Positions 1 through 8,588 of a DNA stretch of 64,000 nt are shown piece after piece. Source of the stretch: Vibrio gallaecicus (GTDB taxonomy: Bacteria; Pseudomonadota; Gammaproteobacteria; Enterobacterales; Vibrionaceae); the NCBI RefSeq assembly GCF_024347495.1, contig NZ_AP025490.1, positions 2,418,001 to 2,482,000 of the forward strand. The letters are read 5' to 3'. The first letter of the stretch is position 1; each line of letters begins with the position of its first letter. The translations under genes and the position numbers were made by a program. Under the pieces are notes generated by a model, which did not search any database, was not told the origin of the DNA, and saw nothing but the letters and a program-made list of their open reading frames with translations.

Positions 1-237
1 TTTCATTCCACGGATCGATTCCGGTTCACCTTTCCAAAAAAAACCGTGATGAACAAGCAATGCGTCAGCATTCAGTTCAACCGCTTTATCAATCAACGCT
101 TGTGAAGCTGTAACTCCTGTTACAATCTTCTTAACTTGCTGTACACCTTCGACTTGCAAGCCATTTGGGCAGTAATCCTTAATTTGTTGAGGCTGTAGCT
201 TTTCGTTAAGAATTCTTTCTAATTGTAAGTTATTCAT
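1..237 (-). CDS. Nif3-like (YbgI family) dinuclear metal protein, 3'-truncated by window edge
   Basis: The 79 visible codons read from the ATG at 237 to the window edge, so only the N-terminus is present. It starts MNNLQLERILNE and has the Nif3/YbgI features NGLQVEG and, near residues 62-68, LLVHHGFFW, whose paired histidines are metal ligands in this family. Family members form toroidal hexamers with a dinuclear metal centre; one role proposed is a GTP cyclohydrolase I-type or generic metal-dependent hydrolase, but the substrate is unsettled. It is divergent from the DUF1853 gene at 329. The family call is secure from this fragment; the function is not. Confidence 0.85.
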   Translation of the reverse strand, partial: MNNLQLERILNEKLQPQQIKDYCPNGLQVEGVQQVKKIVTGVTASQALIDKAVELNADALLVHHGFFWKGEPESIRGMK

Positions 238-328
238 TGCTTGTTCCAACATGCATATTTGATAACGTTGTTATATCAATTTACAGTTAAAATGTCGAAA
301 GCCGATCATTAAACTCTATGAGGAATAT

Positions 329-1087
329 ATGACACCAATACAGCGTTTTTATCAATGGGTCATTGATTCCCCACCCTTGCTAGAACTTAACCCTCCTATA
401 TCCGATCTTAGTGTCTTTTCGAGCAGTCAAAGACTGGATGACACACATATCTACCAAGGGAACCCTCGTCTTGGTTTTTTGTATCAACACCTTTGTGAAC
501 AAGTAATTATCGCATCTCCAAATCACTCGATTAAACATGACGAGATACAAATTAATGTAGATGGCAGAACATTGGGAGCTATTGACTTTATAGTCGAAAA
601 CCAGCAATCGAACTTACTGGAACACTGGGAAGTTGCCATTAAATTCTATTTACTCCATGAAGATATTTGGTTTGGGCCAAACTCTCATGACCAACTTGAT
701 AAAAAACTCGAAAGAATGCTCAACCACCAATTGGCGATGTCTTCATCTAGTGCCTTTGTTGAACAATATCCTGAGCTAAAAACCAACTCCGAACATTTGT
801 TAATGCAAGGTCGTTTATACATAAACCCATTCTTAGAACAGAGTATTCCAACAGAGTGTTTAGGCTATAAGATAAACCCAAGCCAAGTTAATGGGTTTTG
901 GTGTTATAAAAGCCAAGTGCATTTAGTTGAAGAAGCTCTCTACCCCATAAATAAAGATCAATGGGCTGCTGGTATTGACAATTTTGACGGAGAACCTATC
1001 AAAGAGTTTGGTGATCGTTTCATCCATGCTCAAACGAATACAGGACAATTCTGGTTTGTTATGCCTGAAAGTTGGCCCCGCAATTAA
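329..1087 (+). CDS. DUF1853 family protein
   Basis: A 252-residue cytosolic protein with no signal peptide or membrane segment. It matches the DUF1853 pattern: an N-terminal SPPLLEL stretch, LGFLYQHLCEQ around residue 48, a GAIDFIV nuclease-like strand near 83, then HWEVAIKFYL and FGPNSHDQLDKKLERML near 98-130. The GxxDFI...E..VKFYL arrangement resembles the core of restriction-endonuclease-like folds, but that is inference and no activity is established for the family. The ATG at 329 is preceded by a GAGGA motif. It is convergent with pgm, with a complex hairpin region between them. Confidence 0.8.
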   Translation: MTPIQRFYQWVIDSPPLLELNPPISDLSVFSSSQRLDDTHIYQGNPRLGFLYQHLCEQVIIASPNHSIKHDEIQINVDGRTLGAIDFIVENQQSNLLEHWEVAIKFYLLHEDIWFGPNSHDQLDKKLERMLNHQLAMSSSSAFVEQYPELKTNSEHLLMQGRLYINPFLEQSIPTECLGYKINPSQVNGFWCYKSQVHLVEEALYPINKDQWAAGIDNFDGEPIKEFGDRFIHAQTNTGQFWFVMPESWPRN

Positions 1088-1125
1088 AGCTATTGGAGAT
1101 ATATAGAATTTTAAGTCATTCTCAT

Positions 1126-1185
1126 CTCAATAAAAAAGGGCTGATGCTTTAACATCAACCCTTTATTGAGGTGACACCTCAATAA
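1126..1185 (-). terminator. pgm terminator with overlapping alternative hairpins
   Basis: On the minus strand, just past the pgm stop, a 12-bp stem (1134-1145 with about 1153-1164, one G-U) is followed by a T-rich run, as expected of an intrinsic terminator. TTATTGAGGT (1163-1172) also pairs perfectly with ACCTCAATAA (1176-1185), and CTCAATAA occurs again at 1126-1133, so the shared TTATTGAG segment can fold in two exclusive ways. The region also lies after DUF1853 on the plus strand. Confidence 0.7.
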
Positions 1186-1204
1186 GCTACTGAATCAAAT
1201 TCAA

Positions 1205-2851
1205 CTATAGGCCAGCTGCAGCGAATACTTGATTAACGATCTCTTGAGCTTCTTCTTCGATTGCTTTTAGGTGTTCTTCACCCTTAAAGCTTTCACAGTA
1301 GATCTTGTAGATGTCTTCTGTACCTGATGGACGAGCAGCAAACCAACCATTCTCTGTCGTCACTTTAAGCCCACCAATCGCAGCACCATTACCTGGAGCA
1401 TGCGTTAAGCGAGCAGTGATTGCATCACCAGCAAGCGTCTCAGCTGAAACCATCTCTGGAGAGAGCTTCTTAAGTACGTCTTTTTGCGCACCATTAGCAA
1501 CCGCTTGGATACGGTTGTACTTAGATTCACCGTGTTTAGCAGCAAGCTCTTCGTAGTATTCTTGTGGATTCTTACCGGTTACCGCTGTGATTTCAGCAGC
1601 AAGTAGACAAAGAATTAGACCATCTTTATCTGTAGACCAAGGTGTACCGTCTTTACGTAGGAAAGATGCACCTGCACTTTCTTCACCGCCAAAACCAAAT
1701 TGACCGTTATACAAGCCATCAACAAACCATTTGAAACCAACTGGCACTTCACACAATTCGCGCCCAAGGTCTGCGACTACACGATCGATTAGAGCACTTG
1801 ACACTAGTGTTTTACCCACAGCAACGTCTTTACCCCAACCTTCACGGTTGCGGTATAGGTAATCAATACAAACCGCTAAGAAGTGGTTAGGGTTCATCAA
1901 GCCTTTTGGTGTAACAATGCCGTGACGGTCGTAATCAGGATCATTACCAAATGCCAAAGCATACTCATCTTTCAGCGCTAACAAACCAGCCATTGCATAA
2001 GGTGATGAACAGTCCATACGAACAACACCATCTTTATCTAAAGACATAAATTGGAATGAAGGATCTACCGCTTCACTGACTAAAGTTAAATCTAAGTTAT
2101 ATGCCTTACCAATCTGACGCCAGTAATCAATGCCGCTGCCGCCAAGTGGATCAACACCAATCTTAATTTTCGCTTTCTGAATAGCTTCCATATCCACTAC
2201 GTTTACAAGATCAGCAACGTATGGGGCAACTAAGTCAACTTCTTTAACTAATTCTGATTGCTTAGCTTGTGTAATAGGAGTGCGTTTAACACCTTGCATC
2301 TCTTCAGCAATAATAACATTTGCACGGTTTTCAATTGCTTGAGTAAGCGCAGCTTCAGCAGGACCACCGTGTGTTGGGTTATATTTAATGCCACCATCTT
2401 GAGGTGGATTATGAGATGGTGTAATAACAATACCATCTGCTTTTTTAGTATTAACTAAATTATGCGTAAGAATTGCATGTGACACACCTGGAGTTGGGGT
2501 AAAGCCGTTATTTTCTTGAATTATAACTTCAACACCATTCGCCACTAACACTTCAATTACTGTAGAAAACGCAGGCTCTGAAAGGGCGTGTGTATCTTTA
2601 CCTAAGAAAAGTGGACCAGTTGTGCCCTGCTCTGCTCTAACTTCTGCAACAGCTTGTGCGATTGCAAGAATATGGTTTTCATTAAATGTTGATTTGTCTG
2701 CTGTACCACGGTGACCTGAAGTACCAAAGAGTACTCTATGATCTGGGTTAGTCGCATCCGGTTGCTGTAAAAAATAGTTCGCTACTAAAGCCGGTATATT
2801 ATGAAGATCTTCCTGCTGAGCTTTTTGCCCAGCACGAGGGTGCATAGCCAT
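1205..2851 (-). CDS. pgm: Phosphoglucomutase (alpha-D-glucose phosphate-specific)
   Basis: A 548-residue enzyme interconverting glucose-1-phosphate and glucose-6-phosphate in the cytosol, feeding UDP-glucose and surface polysaccharide synthesis. The phosphoserine loop TPSHNPP places the catalytic Ser at residue 146. Later come the Mg-binding loop DPDYDRH, the sugar loop GGEESAGAS, and the C-terminal phosphate-binding [12 protein letters not shown]. Length matches the E. coli enzyme. It lies downstream of seqA on the same strand, as in E. coli, but a hairpin with a T-run at 2881-2930 separates the two, so pgm probably has its own promoter or depends on read-through. Confidence 0.97.
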   Translation of the reverse strand: MAMHPRAGQKAQQEDLHNIPALVANYFLQQPDATNPDHRVLFGTSGHRGTADKSTFNENHILAIAQAVAEVRAEQGTTGPLFLGKDTHALSEPAFSTVIEVLVANGVEVIIQENNGFTPTPGVSHAILTHNLVNTKKADGIVITPSHNPPQDGGIKYNPTHGGPAEAALTQAIENRANVIIAEEMQGVKRTPITQAKQSELVKEVDLVAPYVADLVNVVDMEAIQKAKIKIGVDPLGGSGIDYWRQIGKAYNLDLTLVSEAVDPSFQFMSLDKDGVVRMDCSSPYAMAGLLALKDEYALAFGNDPDYDRHGIVTPKGLMNPNHFLAVCIDYLYRNREGWGKDVAVGKTLVSSALIDRVVADLGRELCEVPVGFKWFVDGLYNGQFGFGGEESAGASFLRKDGTPWSTDKDGLILCLLAAEITAVTGKNPQEYYEELAAKHGESKYNRIQAVANGAQKDVLKKLSPEMVSAETLAGDAITARLTHAPGNGAAIGGLKVTTENGWFAARPSGTEDIYKIYCESFKGEEHLKAIEEEAQEIVNQVFAAAGL

Positions 2852-2880
2852 TTTTTGACATCCTTATATATAAAATTTAA

Positions 2881-2930
2881 AAACAAAAAAAACCTCATAA
2901 TATCGACTATTTAGGGGACATTATGAGGTT
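2881..2930 (-). terminator. Terminator between seqA and pgm
   Basis: AACCTCATAAT (2891-2901) pairs perfectly with ATTATGAGGTT (2920-2930) across an 18-nt loop. On the minus strand the stem is followed by a run of Ts (2881-2890). It lies 15 bp past the seqA stop. Confidence 0.7.
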
Positions 2931-2944
2931 TAAATCAGATTTCT

Positions 2945-3487
2945 TTAAATTGAACCTGTTACTTTTTCTATCAATTCCGCTTGGAAATTCATACGACTCA
3001 TTAGCTGATCAACCATTTGTCTCTTACGACTTGTATTATTGTTGGTGATCACCCAAAAATTACTGCATGGGATAGCTTTAGGTTTCGTCGTGTTTCCGTT
3101 TGCTAAAAGTGTTTCTTCATTTTCAGCAAAATATACACGCTTTCGACCTTTCACTTGAGATGCTTCAGAAAAGCTACTCGGGTCGATTTTGTATAAAGTT
3201 GATAAAACCAACATAAATCGATCAATCGCTTTTTTAAGAGACGCAAATTCATCTGAAATCAAAAGCGAGCGCATTTCTTTTACGCCATCTAGCTTCGCCG
3301 GTGTAAAACCAGCGTCTTTGCTAACAATAATTCCTTTAGGCTCAACTACTTCCTCAACAGGATTAAGTTCACCTTGGCTATCAATTTTCAATAAGCGACG
3401 CAGAATATCTGAAGCGCTTTCGCCAATATGTTCTGTCTGACCCGCAATATAACGGTATAGGTCCTCATCAACCTCAATTGTTTTCAT
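2945..3487 (-). CDS. seqA: Negative modulator of replication initiation SeqA
   Basis: A 180-residue SeqA that binds hemimethylated GATC clusters, sequesters the replication origin and organises new DNA. The N-terminal oligomerisation domain is visible as MKTIEVDEDLYRYIAGQT...SASDILRRLL (about residues 1-35). The DNA-binding domain fills the C-terminal two thirds (GRKRVYFAENEETLL, then SNFWVITNNNTSRKR). The middle linker is typical. The neighbours are ybfF on the opposite strand, 92 bp away, and pgm downstream, the same cluster as in E. coli. Confidence 0.97.
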   Translation of the reverse strand: MKTIEVDEDLYRYIAGQTEHIGESASDILRRLLKIDSQGELNPVEEVVEPKGIIVSKDAGFTPAKLDGVKEMRSLLISDEFASLKKAIDRFMLVLSTLYKIDPSSFSEASQVKGRKRVYFAENEETLLANGNTTKPKAIPCSNFWVITNNNTSRKRQMVDQLMSRMNFQAELIEKVTGSI

Positions 3488-3579
3488 TCGCTTTTCACAA
3501 TCTCAATGTTTAAACTCTGAGGGATTATAGCGAGATCCGCGAGGATACTCTACGATAAACCCACCATGAATAAGATAAA

Positions 3580-4341
3580 ATGTCAGCACAGCTCAACTAT
3601 AAAATTGAAGGTGAAGGTCACACCATTGTTTTGATCCACGGTTTATTCGGTAATTTAGACAACCTTGGGCTTCTTGCTAGGGATCTAAGAAATGATCACC
3701 AAGTGCTGAGTATTGATCTAAGAAACCATGGACAATCTTTCCATAGTGACCAACATAATTACCTTGAAATGGCACGTGACGTCGTCAATTTACTCAACAC
3801 ACTCGAGCTGACTGACGTGACGATTATCGGGCACTCTATGGGTGGAAAAGTCGCCATGGCTTTGACCCAACTAACAACAATTAGACAATTAGTGGTGTTA
3901 GACATGGCTCCCGTTGCCTACCAACAGCGCCGACACGACAACGTCTTTGCCGGCCTTCAAGCTGTGATCGAAGCAAAGCCCGTATCTCGCTCTGAAGCAC
4001 TAACAGTGCTCGCTAAACATATCGAAATCGACGGAGTTCGCCAATTCTTAACTAAATCGTTATTCAAATCAGAGCAAGGTATCATGGAATGGCGCTTTAA
4101 CGTGGCGTCATTACTCTCCAATTACTCACAGATCATTGGTTGGGAACCGATAGATAAAACATCGGTCAAAACCTTGCTCATAAAAGGTGGGGATTCTGAT
4201 TACCTAACAACTGAGCACCAAGCCGCAGTTCAACAACAATTTTCTAACGCAAAAGCCCATGTAATCGCAAATACCGGTCATTGGCTCCACGCTGAAAAGC
4301 CAGCAGAAGTTCTTCGTGCAATTAGAAAGTTTATTGTTTGA
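3580..4341 (+). CDS. ybfF: Alpha/beta hydrolase, YbfF-type esterase
   Basis: A 253-residue cytosolic alpha/beta-hydrolase. The oxyanion region is VLIHGLFGNLDNLG (residues 17-30), the nucleophile elbow is GHSMGG with Ser86, the acid lies in KGGDSDYL near 208, and the catalytic His is in ANTGHWLHAEKP near 230. YbfF of E. coli is an esterase acting on acyl-CoA and short esters in vitro; the physiological substrate is unclear. It is divergent from seqA, exactly as in E. coli. The DUF2788 and fldA genes follow on the same strand. Confidence 0.92.
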   Translation: MSAQLNYKIEGEGHTIVLIHGLFGNLDNLGLLARDLRNDHQVLSIDLRNHGQSFHSDQHNYLEMARDVVNLLNTLELTDVTIIGHSMGGKVAMALTQLTTIRQLVVLDMAPVAYQQRRHDNVFAGLQAVIEAKPVSRSEALTVLAKHIEIDGVRQFLTKSLFKSEQGIMEWRFNVASLLSNYSQIIGWEPIDKTSVKTLLIKGGDSDYLTTEHQAAVQQQFSNAKAHVIANTGHWLHAEKPAEVLRAIRKFIV

Positions 4342-4472
4342 GAGCGATCATTTAATAGAAAACTAGGGCGATATTGATGCATGATATTGCGAACTTGGTT
4401 ACAACAGCGCATTAACTTTATTGTTTAAGAATGATATAGTGCGCGCAAGCAAAATTGGTATATAGGAATCCC

Positions 4473-4694
4473 ATGCTTTACGACTACATAAACGTCATTG
4501 AATCTATTGGGTTAGACCTTTTATTCGCCGGGATCTTTTTCTTGATCGGTATGGCGATTAAAGACGTTCTAAAGCAAGGCAATGTTCCCGTTTTTGGGCG
4601 TCGAATCGTATGGTTAGTGCTCTTTCTAGGATGTGCCGGATTTATAGCCAAAGGGTTAATCCAGCTCAGTTGGGAAGGGACAGGGATCGGTTGA
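4473..4694 (+). CDS. DUF2788 small membrane protein
   Basis: A 73-residue protein with two membrane helices: about residues 12-30 (DLLFAGIFFLIGMAI) and 45-64 (IVWLVLFLGCAGFIAKGLI), joined by a basic loop with VPVFGRR. I chose the ATG at 4473 (MLYDYINVIES) because AGGA sits 5 bp upstream; an in-frame TTG at 4455 would add six residues with poor support. The family is common in Vibrio and related gammaproteobacteria between ybfF and fldA. Function is unknown. Confidence 0.8.
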   Translation: MLYDYINVIESIGLDLLFAGIFFLIGMAIKDVLKQGNVPVFGRRIVWLVLFLGCAGFIAKGLIQLSWEGTGIG

Positions 4695-4748
4695 TTCTCC
4701 TAACTCCTATTATCACCAACAACAGACACAATTAAAGGTAATTATTCT

Positions 4749-5282
4749 ATGGCAAGTGTAGGTCTCTTCTTTGGTAGCGATACAGGTAACACTGAAGCTG
4801 TTGCTAAGATGATTCAAAAGCAGTTGGGCAAACAGCTCGTTCAAGTTCAAGACATTGCTAAAAGCAGCAAAGAAGATATTGATAATTTCGATCTGCTACT
4901 GTTAGGTATCCCAACGTGGTACTACGGCGAAGCACAATGTGATTGGGATGACTTTTTCCCTGAACTTGAAGCTATTGATTTCTCAACTAAGCTTGTTGCT
5001 ATTTTTGGTTGTGGTGACCAAGAAGATTACGCTGAGTACTTCTGTGATGCGATGGGCACTATCCGTGATATCGTTGAAGCAAAAGGCGGAACTATCCTAG
5101 GTTATACTTCAACTGAAGGTTATGAGTTTGAAGCATCAAAAGGTTTAGTTGAAGGCGATGACAGCCAGTTTGTAGGTCTTTGTATTGATGAAGATCGTCA
5201 ACCAGAACTTACTGACGAGCGTGTATCTAACTGGGTTAAACAAATCCATGAAGAGATGTGCTTAGCAGAACTCGAAGACTAA
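4749..5282 (+). CDS. fldA: Flavodoxin FldA
   Basis: A 177-residue FMN-binding electron carrier. The phosphate-binding loop is SDTGNTE (residues 10-16), followed by aromatic FMN-flanking loops PTWYYGE near 57 and FGCGDQEDYAEYF near 90-100. It is a long-chain flavodoxin with the acidic surface typical of FldA (many D/E). It supplies electrons to activated enzymes such as methionine synthase, and its position next to fur is conserved with E. coli. A stem-loop terminator follows. Confidence 0.96.
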   Translation: MASVGLFFGSDTGNTEAVAKMIQKQLGKQLVQVQDIAKSSKEDIDNFDLLLLGIPTWYYGEAQCDWDDFFPELEAIDFSTKLVAIFGCGDQEDYAEYFCDAMGTIRDIVEAKGGTILGYTSTEGYEFEASKGLVEGDDSQFVGLCIDEDRQPELTDERVSNWVKQIHEEMCLAELED

Positions 5283-5303
5283 TTTGTCTTTCTAATCATT
5301 TTA

Positions 5304-5330
5304 AAAGCCTCCTAATTGGGAGGCTTTTTT
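5304..5330. terminator. Bidirectional terminator between fldA and DUF4442
   Basis: AAAGCCTCC pairs with GGAGGCTTT around a short TAATTG loop, with a T-run on the plus side and As on the other, so it can serve convergent fldA and the minus-strand DUF4442 gene. Confidence 0.85.
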
Positions 5331-5341
5331 GTATTCAGTGC

Positions 5342-5848
5342 TTAAACTTCTACAGCTGTATCTGCATCTTGCTCTCTAAACTGAGGTTTCTTTCTTACGT
5401 ACAGCTTTCTCTGCACCTCAGATACAACATTCCCATCTTTATCTTTTATATAGATGATAAACTCAGGAAAGCATTTATCACCTGAAGTCGTTTTACTGTA
5501 AATTTCTTCGAGTTGACCTTGGGTTACCTCAAAGTCTGCATATAAATCTGATTGTCCAGGTTTGATAAAGTTGATACTCGCTTCCTTATCCCAGACGTAG
5601 TACTGCTCACCAAGAATCCCCATCAACATGAGTGAGTAAACCGGATCGGTCAGTGAAAAAATACTCCCCCCATATTGGGTCCGGTTAGCATTCTTATTCC
5701 ACCAGCGTAATTTTAAACGCATGTTCACAACTCTAAAGTCGTCGCTGATATTTAAGATTTTTATACCAGCCCCCCAAAAAGGTGGCCAGATATTCAGGGC
5801 AAAAGTAACTATACTGGGTTTATATATCTTCGCTAATCGCTTGTTCAT
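5342..5848 (-). CDS. DUF4442 hot-dog-fold thioesterase-like protein
   Basis: A 168-residue protein of the DUF4442 group, predicted to adopt a hot-dog fold related to PaaI-type thioesterases. Visible signatures are FALNIWPPFWGAGIKI (about 15-31), the MRLKLRWWNKNANRTQYGGSIFSLTDP core (about 43-68) and FEVTQGQLEEI near 106. No canonical acyl-CoA thioesterase Asp/Glu can be assigned with confidence. It sits alone between fldA and fur on the opposite strand. A lipid or acyl-CoA role is inference from the fold only. Confidence 0.75.
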   Translation of the reverse strand: MNKRLAKIYKPSIVTFALNIWPPFWGAGIKILNISDDFRVVNMRLKLRWWNKNANRTQYGGSIFSLTDPVYSLMLMGILGEQYYVWDKEASINFIKPGQSDLYADFEVTQGQLEEIYSKTTSGDKCFPEFIIYIKDKDGNVVSEVQRKLYVRKKPQFREQDADTAVEV

Positions 5849-5979
5849 AACGACATTCCATGTCTATCAAGAGGTAAAATACACCCAGTAAAACTGGTCA
5901 TACCTCCACTATAAGTGAGATACCTCTATTTTACAAAACCATATTATCAAACTAACTAGTAACCCTTTGAACTTCGTGG

Positions 5980-6008
5980 TTTATTGTTATCACTGAGTGA
6001 CCTATAAT
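5980..6008 (+). promoter_or_regulatory. sigma70-type promoter of fur
   Basis: TTTATT (5980-5985), a 17-bp spacer and a perfect TATAAT (6003-6008). The predicted transcript starts near 6015, about 45 nt before the chosen fur ATG. An upstream in-frame ATG at 6007 lies inside the -10 element, so it cannot be the start from this promoter. Confidence 0.6.
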
Positions 6009-6060
6009 GTTAGGAATATTGAATTCTGTTAATTGCTGCAGATCATCAACAGGAAAGTAT

Positions 6061-6510
6061 ATGTCAGACAATAATCAAGCGCTAAAGGATGCAGGACTTA
6101 AGGTCACTCTTCCAAGGCTAAAAATTCTAGAAGTATTACAACAACCAGATTGCCAACATATTAGTGCTGAAGATTTGTATAAAAAGCTGATCGATTTAGG
6201 GGAAGAAATCGGTCTAGCGACAGTATATCGTGTCTTAAACCAATTCGATGACGCTGGTATTGTTACCCGTCACCATTTTGAGGGCGGTAAGTCTGTATTT
6301 GAACTATCGACTCAGCATCACCATGATCACCTTGTGTGCCTAGACTGTGGCGCTGTAATTGAGTTTTCAGATGATCTTATCGAAGAGCGTCAAAAAGAAA
6401 TTGCTGAGCGCTACAATGTTCACCTAACGAATCATAGCTTGTACCTTTACGGCAAAAGCTTAGGTGGTGACTGTAAAGGCAACCCAGACGCACACAAACC
6501 AAAAAAATAA
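6061..6510 (+). CDS. fur: Ferric uptake regulator Fur
   Basis: A 149-residue iron-responsive repressor. The winged-helix DNA-binding domain covers residues 1-80 (LKVTLPRLKILEVL, then GLATVYRVLNQFDDAGIV), followed by the metal-binding dimer domain with HHHDHLVCLDCG near 86-97. The second cysteine pair of E. coli Fur is not present at the C-terminus: only one Cys remains, in GGDCKGN. The start MSDNNQ at 6061 has an AGGAAAG ribosome site 5-8 bp upstream and gives normal family length; an 18-codon longer frame starts inside the promoter. Confidence 0.96.
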   Translation: MSDNNQALKDAGLKVTLPRLKILEVLQQPDCQHISAEDLYKKLIDLGEEIGLATVYRVLNQFDDAGIVTRHHFEGGKSVFELSTQHHHDHLVCLDCGAVIEFSDDLIEERQKEIAERYNVHLTNHSLYLYGKSLGGDCKGNPDAHKPKK

Positions 6511-6559
6511 TAACGGTTAGATGCTGATTCAGCTTTAAGCTCAATTCGTCAAATAATAA

Positions 6560-6590
6560 AAATGCCAGCAATCAATTGCTGGCATTTTTT
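6560..6590. terminator. Terminator between fur and glnS
   Basis: AATGCCAGCAAT pairs with ATTGCTGGCATT, followed by TTTTTT. It lies between convergent fur and glnS and may serve both. Confidence 0.88.
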
Positions 6591-6618
6591 CTAATAAACA
6601 TTTGTTTAAGCTAAGGGC

Positions 6619-8286
6619 TTACCCTTCAGCTTTACCCCAAGTGTCACGTAAACCTACAGTTCGGTTAAATACTAGCTTGTCCGAAGTTGATTCTTTATTA
6701 TCAACACAGAAGTAGCCAGTACGCTCAAACTGGAAACCTTGCTCCGCTTTCGCTTGCCCTAAACTAGACTCAACAAATCCATTCAGTTTAACTAACGAAT
6801 CTGGGTTAAGTGTTTCTGCAAAGTTATCCGCAGCTGCAGGGTTAGCTACAGTAAACAGACGATCATATAAGCGGATTTCAGCTGGTAATGCTTTATCAGC
6901 AGATACCCAGTGAATAACACCTTTCACTTTACGACCGTCAGTAGGATTCTTACCTAAAGTCTCATTATCGTAAGAACAGAAGATAGTCGTGATATTACCT
7001 TCAGCATCTTTCTCGATACGTTCAGCTTTGATCACGTATGCACCACGTAGACGAACTTCTTTCCCAAGAACCAAACGTTTGTATTTCTTGTTTGCTTCTT
7101 CACGGAAGTCATCACGTTCAATCCAAATCTCTCGAGTAAATGGAACTTCACGAGTTCCCATCTCTGGGTTATTTGGGTGGTTAGAAACCGTTAGAGTTTC
7201 AACTTGATCTTGTTCAAAGTTTTCAATAACTACTTTAATTGGGTCAAGTACAGCCATTGCACGAGGTGCGTTTTCATTTAGATCATCACGAATGCAAGAT
7301 TCTAGAGAGCCAAATTCGATCATATTCTCTTGCTTAGTCACACCAATACGCTTACAAAACTCACGAATTGAAGCAGAAGTGAAACCGCGACGACGTAAAC
7401 CAGAAATAGTAGGCATACGTGGATCATCCCAACCTTCAACTAAGTTTTCTACAACTAGTTGATTCAGTTTACGTTTAGACATAACCGTATATTCAAGGTT
7501 TAAACGGCTGAACTCGTATTGGCGAGGCTGACATTCAATAGTGATGTTATCCAAAACCCAATCGTATAGGCGACGGTTATCTTGGAACTCTAATGTACAG
7601 ATAGAATGCGTAATACCTTCTAATGCATCAGAAATACAATGCGTGAAATCGTACATTGGGTAAATGCACCACTTATCACCGGTTTGGTGATGATGTGCAA
7701 AACGTACACGATAGATAACTGGATCGCGCATAACCATGAATGAAGAGCTCATGTCGATCTTAGCACGCAGACACGCTTTGCCTTCTTCAAAAGCGCCATC
7801 ACGCATTTTTTCAAATAACGCTAGGTTCTCTTCAGGGCTACGCTCACGATATGGACTCGCTTTACCAGGTTCCTTTAGAGTTCCACGGTATTCACGGATC
7901 TGCTCAGGACTTAGCTCGTCAACGTACGCTAAGCCTTTATTAATTAATTCAACAGCGTAGTTATAAAGCGTATCGAAGTAGTTTGATGAATAACAAATAT
8001 CACCAGCCCACTCAAAGCCTAACCAGCTCACATCATTCTTAATTGACTCAACGTATTCAACGTCTTCTTTCTCAGGGTTTGTATCATCGAAACGTAGATT
8101 ACATTGTCCCTGATAGTCCTGAGCAATACCAAAGTTCAAGCAGATAGACTTAGCGTGACCAATGTGCAGGTAGCCGTTAGGCTCCGGCGGGAAACGAGTA
8201 TGCACGCTAGTGTGTTTACCATCCGCTAAATCTTTATCAATAATTTGGCGAATAAAATTCGATGGACGAGCCTCAGCTTCACTCAT
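6619..8286 (-). CDS. glnS: Glutaminyl-tRNA synthetase
   Basis: A 555-residue class I aminoacyl-tRNA synthetase that charges tRNA-Gln. The HIGH motif is HIGHAKS at residues 41-47, the KMSKS-type loop is VMSKRK near 270, and the C-terminal beta-barrel anticodon-binding domains follow. Length equals the E. coli protein (about 554). No paralogous N-terminal Yqey domain is present. Its position between fur and nagE is the conserved enterobacterial arrangement, although the chiP-chiQ genes found there in E. coli are absent. Confidence 0.98.
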   Translation of the reverse strand: MSEAEARPSNFIRQIIDKDLADGKHTSVHTRFPPEPNGYLHIGHAKSICLNFGIAQDYQGQCNLRFDDTNPEKEDVEYVESIKNDVSWLGFEWAGDICYSSNYFDTLYNYAVELINKGLAYVDELSPEQIREYRGTLKEPGKASPYRERSPEENLALFEKMRDGAFEEGKACLRAKIDMSSSFMVMRDPVIYRVRFAHHHQTGDKWCIYPMYDFTHCISDALEGITHSICTLEFQDNRRLYDWVLDNITIECQPRQYEFSRLNLEYTVMSKRKLNQLVVENLVEGWDDPRMPTISGLRRRGFTSASIREFCKRIGVTKQENMIEFGSLESCIRDDLNENAPRAMAVLDPIKVVIENFEQDQVETLTVSNHPNNPEMGTREVPFTREIWIERDDFREEANKKYKRLVLGKEVRLRGAYVIKAERIEKDAEGNITTIFCSYDNETLGKNPTDGRKVKGVIHWVSADKALPAEIRLYDRLFTVANPAAADNFAETLNPDSLVKLNGFVESSLGQAKAEQGFQFERTGYFCVDNKESTSDKLVFNRTVGLRDTWGKAEG

Positions 8287-8588
8287 CTATAGCACCTCTA
8301 TATATGGTTTAGTATTGTCAGAAAATCGGCTTTCGAGCTTCACCCTACCCACGCTGACTTAATGTCATATTCAAAGGAGGTAAAGCCTGAAAGATCATTG
8401 TCGCTAATCATCCACAATTCTGCGTGTTTACACAATAAGAACCATCGTATTCTTGTGATTAATTCTTCTATTCGCTGAAGAACACGCCAAATCAGTCTGA
8501 TCCAGAGATAATAAAAAAGCCTCCCAAGGGAGGCTTTATAATTTAATCTTCTTAAAGTTTACACAGCTTATATTAAGCGTGATTGAAA
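8287..8588. other. glnS upstream region and nagE 3' region
   Basis: This 302-bp gap holds the glnS leader side and, at its right end, the nagE terminator. An AAAGGAGG Shine-Dalgarno-like string near 8376 has no plausible ORF after it on the plus strand. I see no other gene. Confidence 0.5.
8512..8538 (-). terminator. nagE terminator
   Basis: On the minus strand AAAGCCTCC and GGAGGCTTT form a tight stem around a very short loop, followed by TTTTTAT. It lies about 50 bp past the nagE stop. Confidence 0.85.

Noticed and set aside
5258..5485. 75-codon ORF overlapping the fldA end
   Set aside because: It spans the fldA terminator and runs antisense to the DUF4442 gene.
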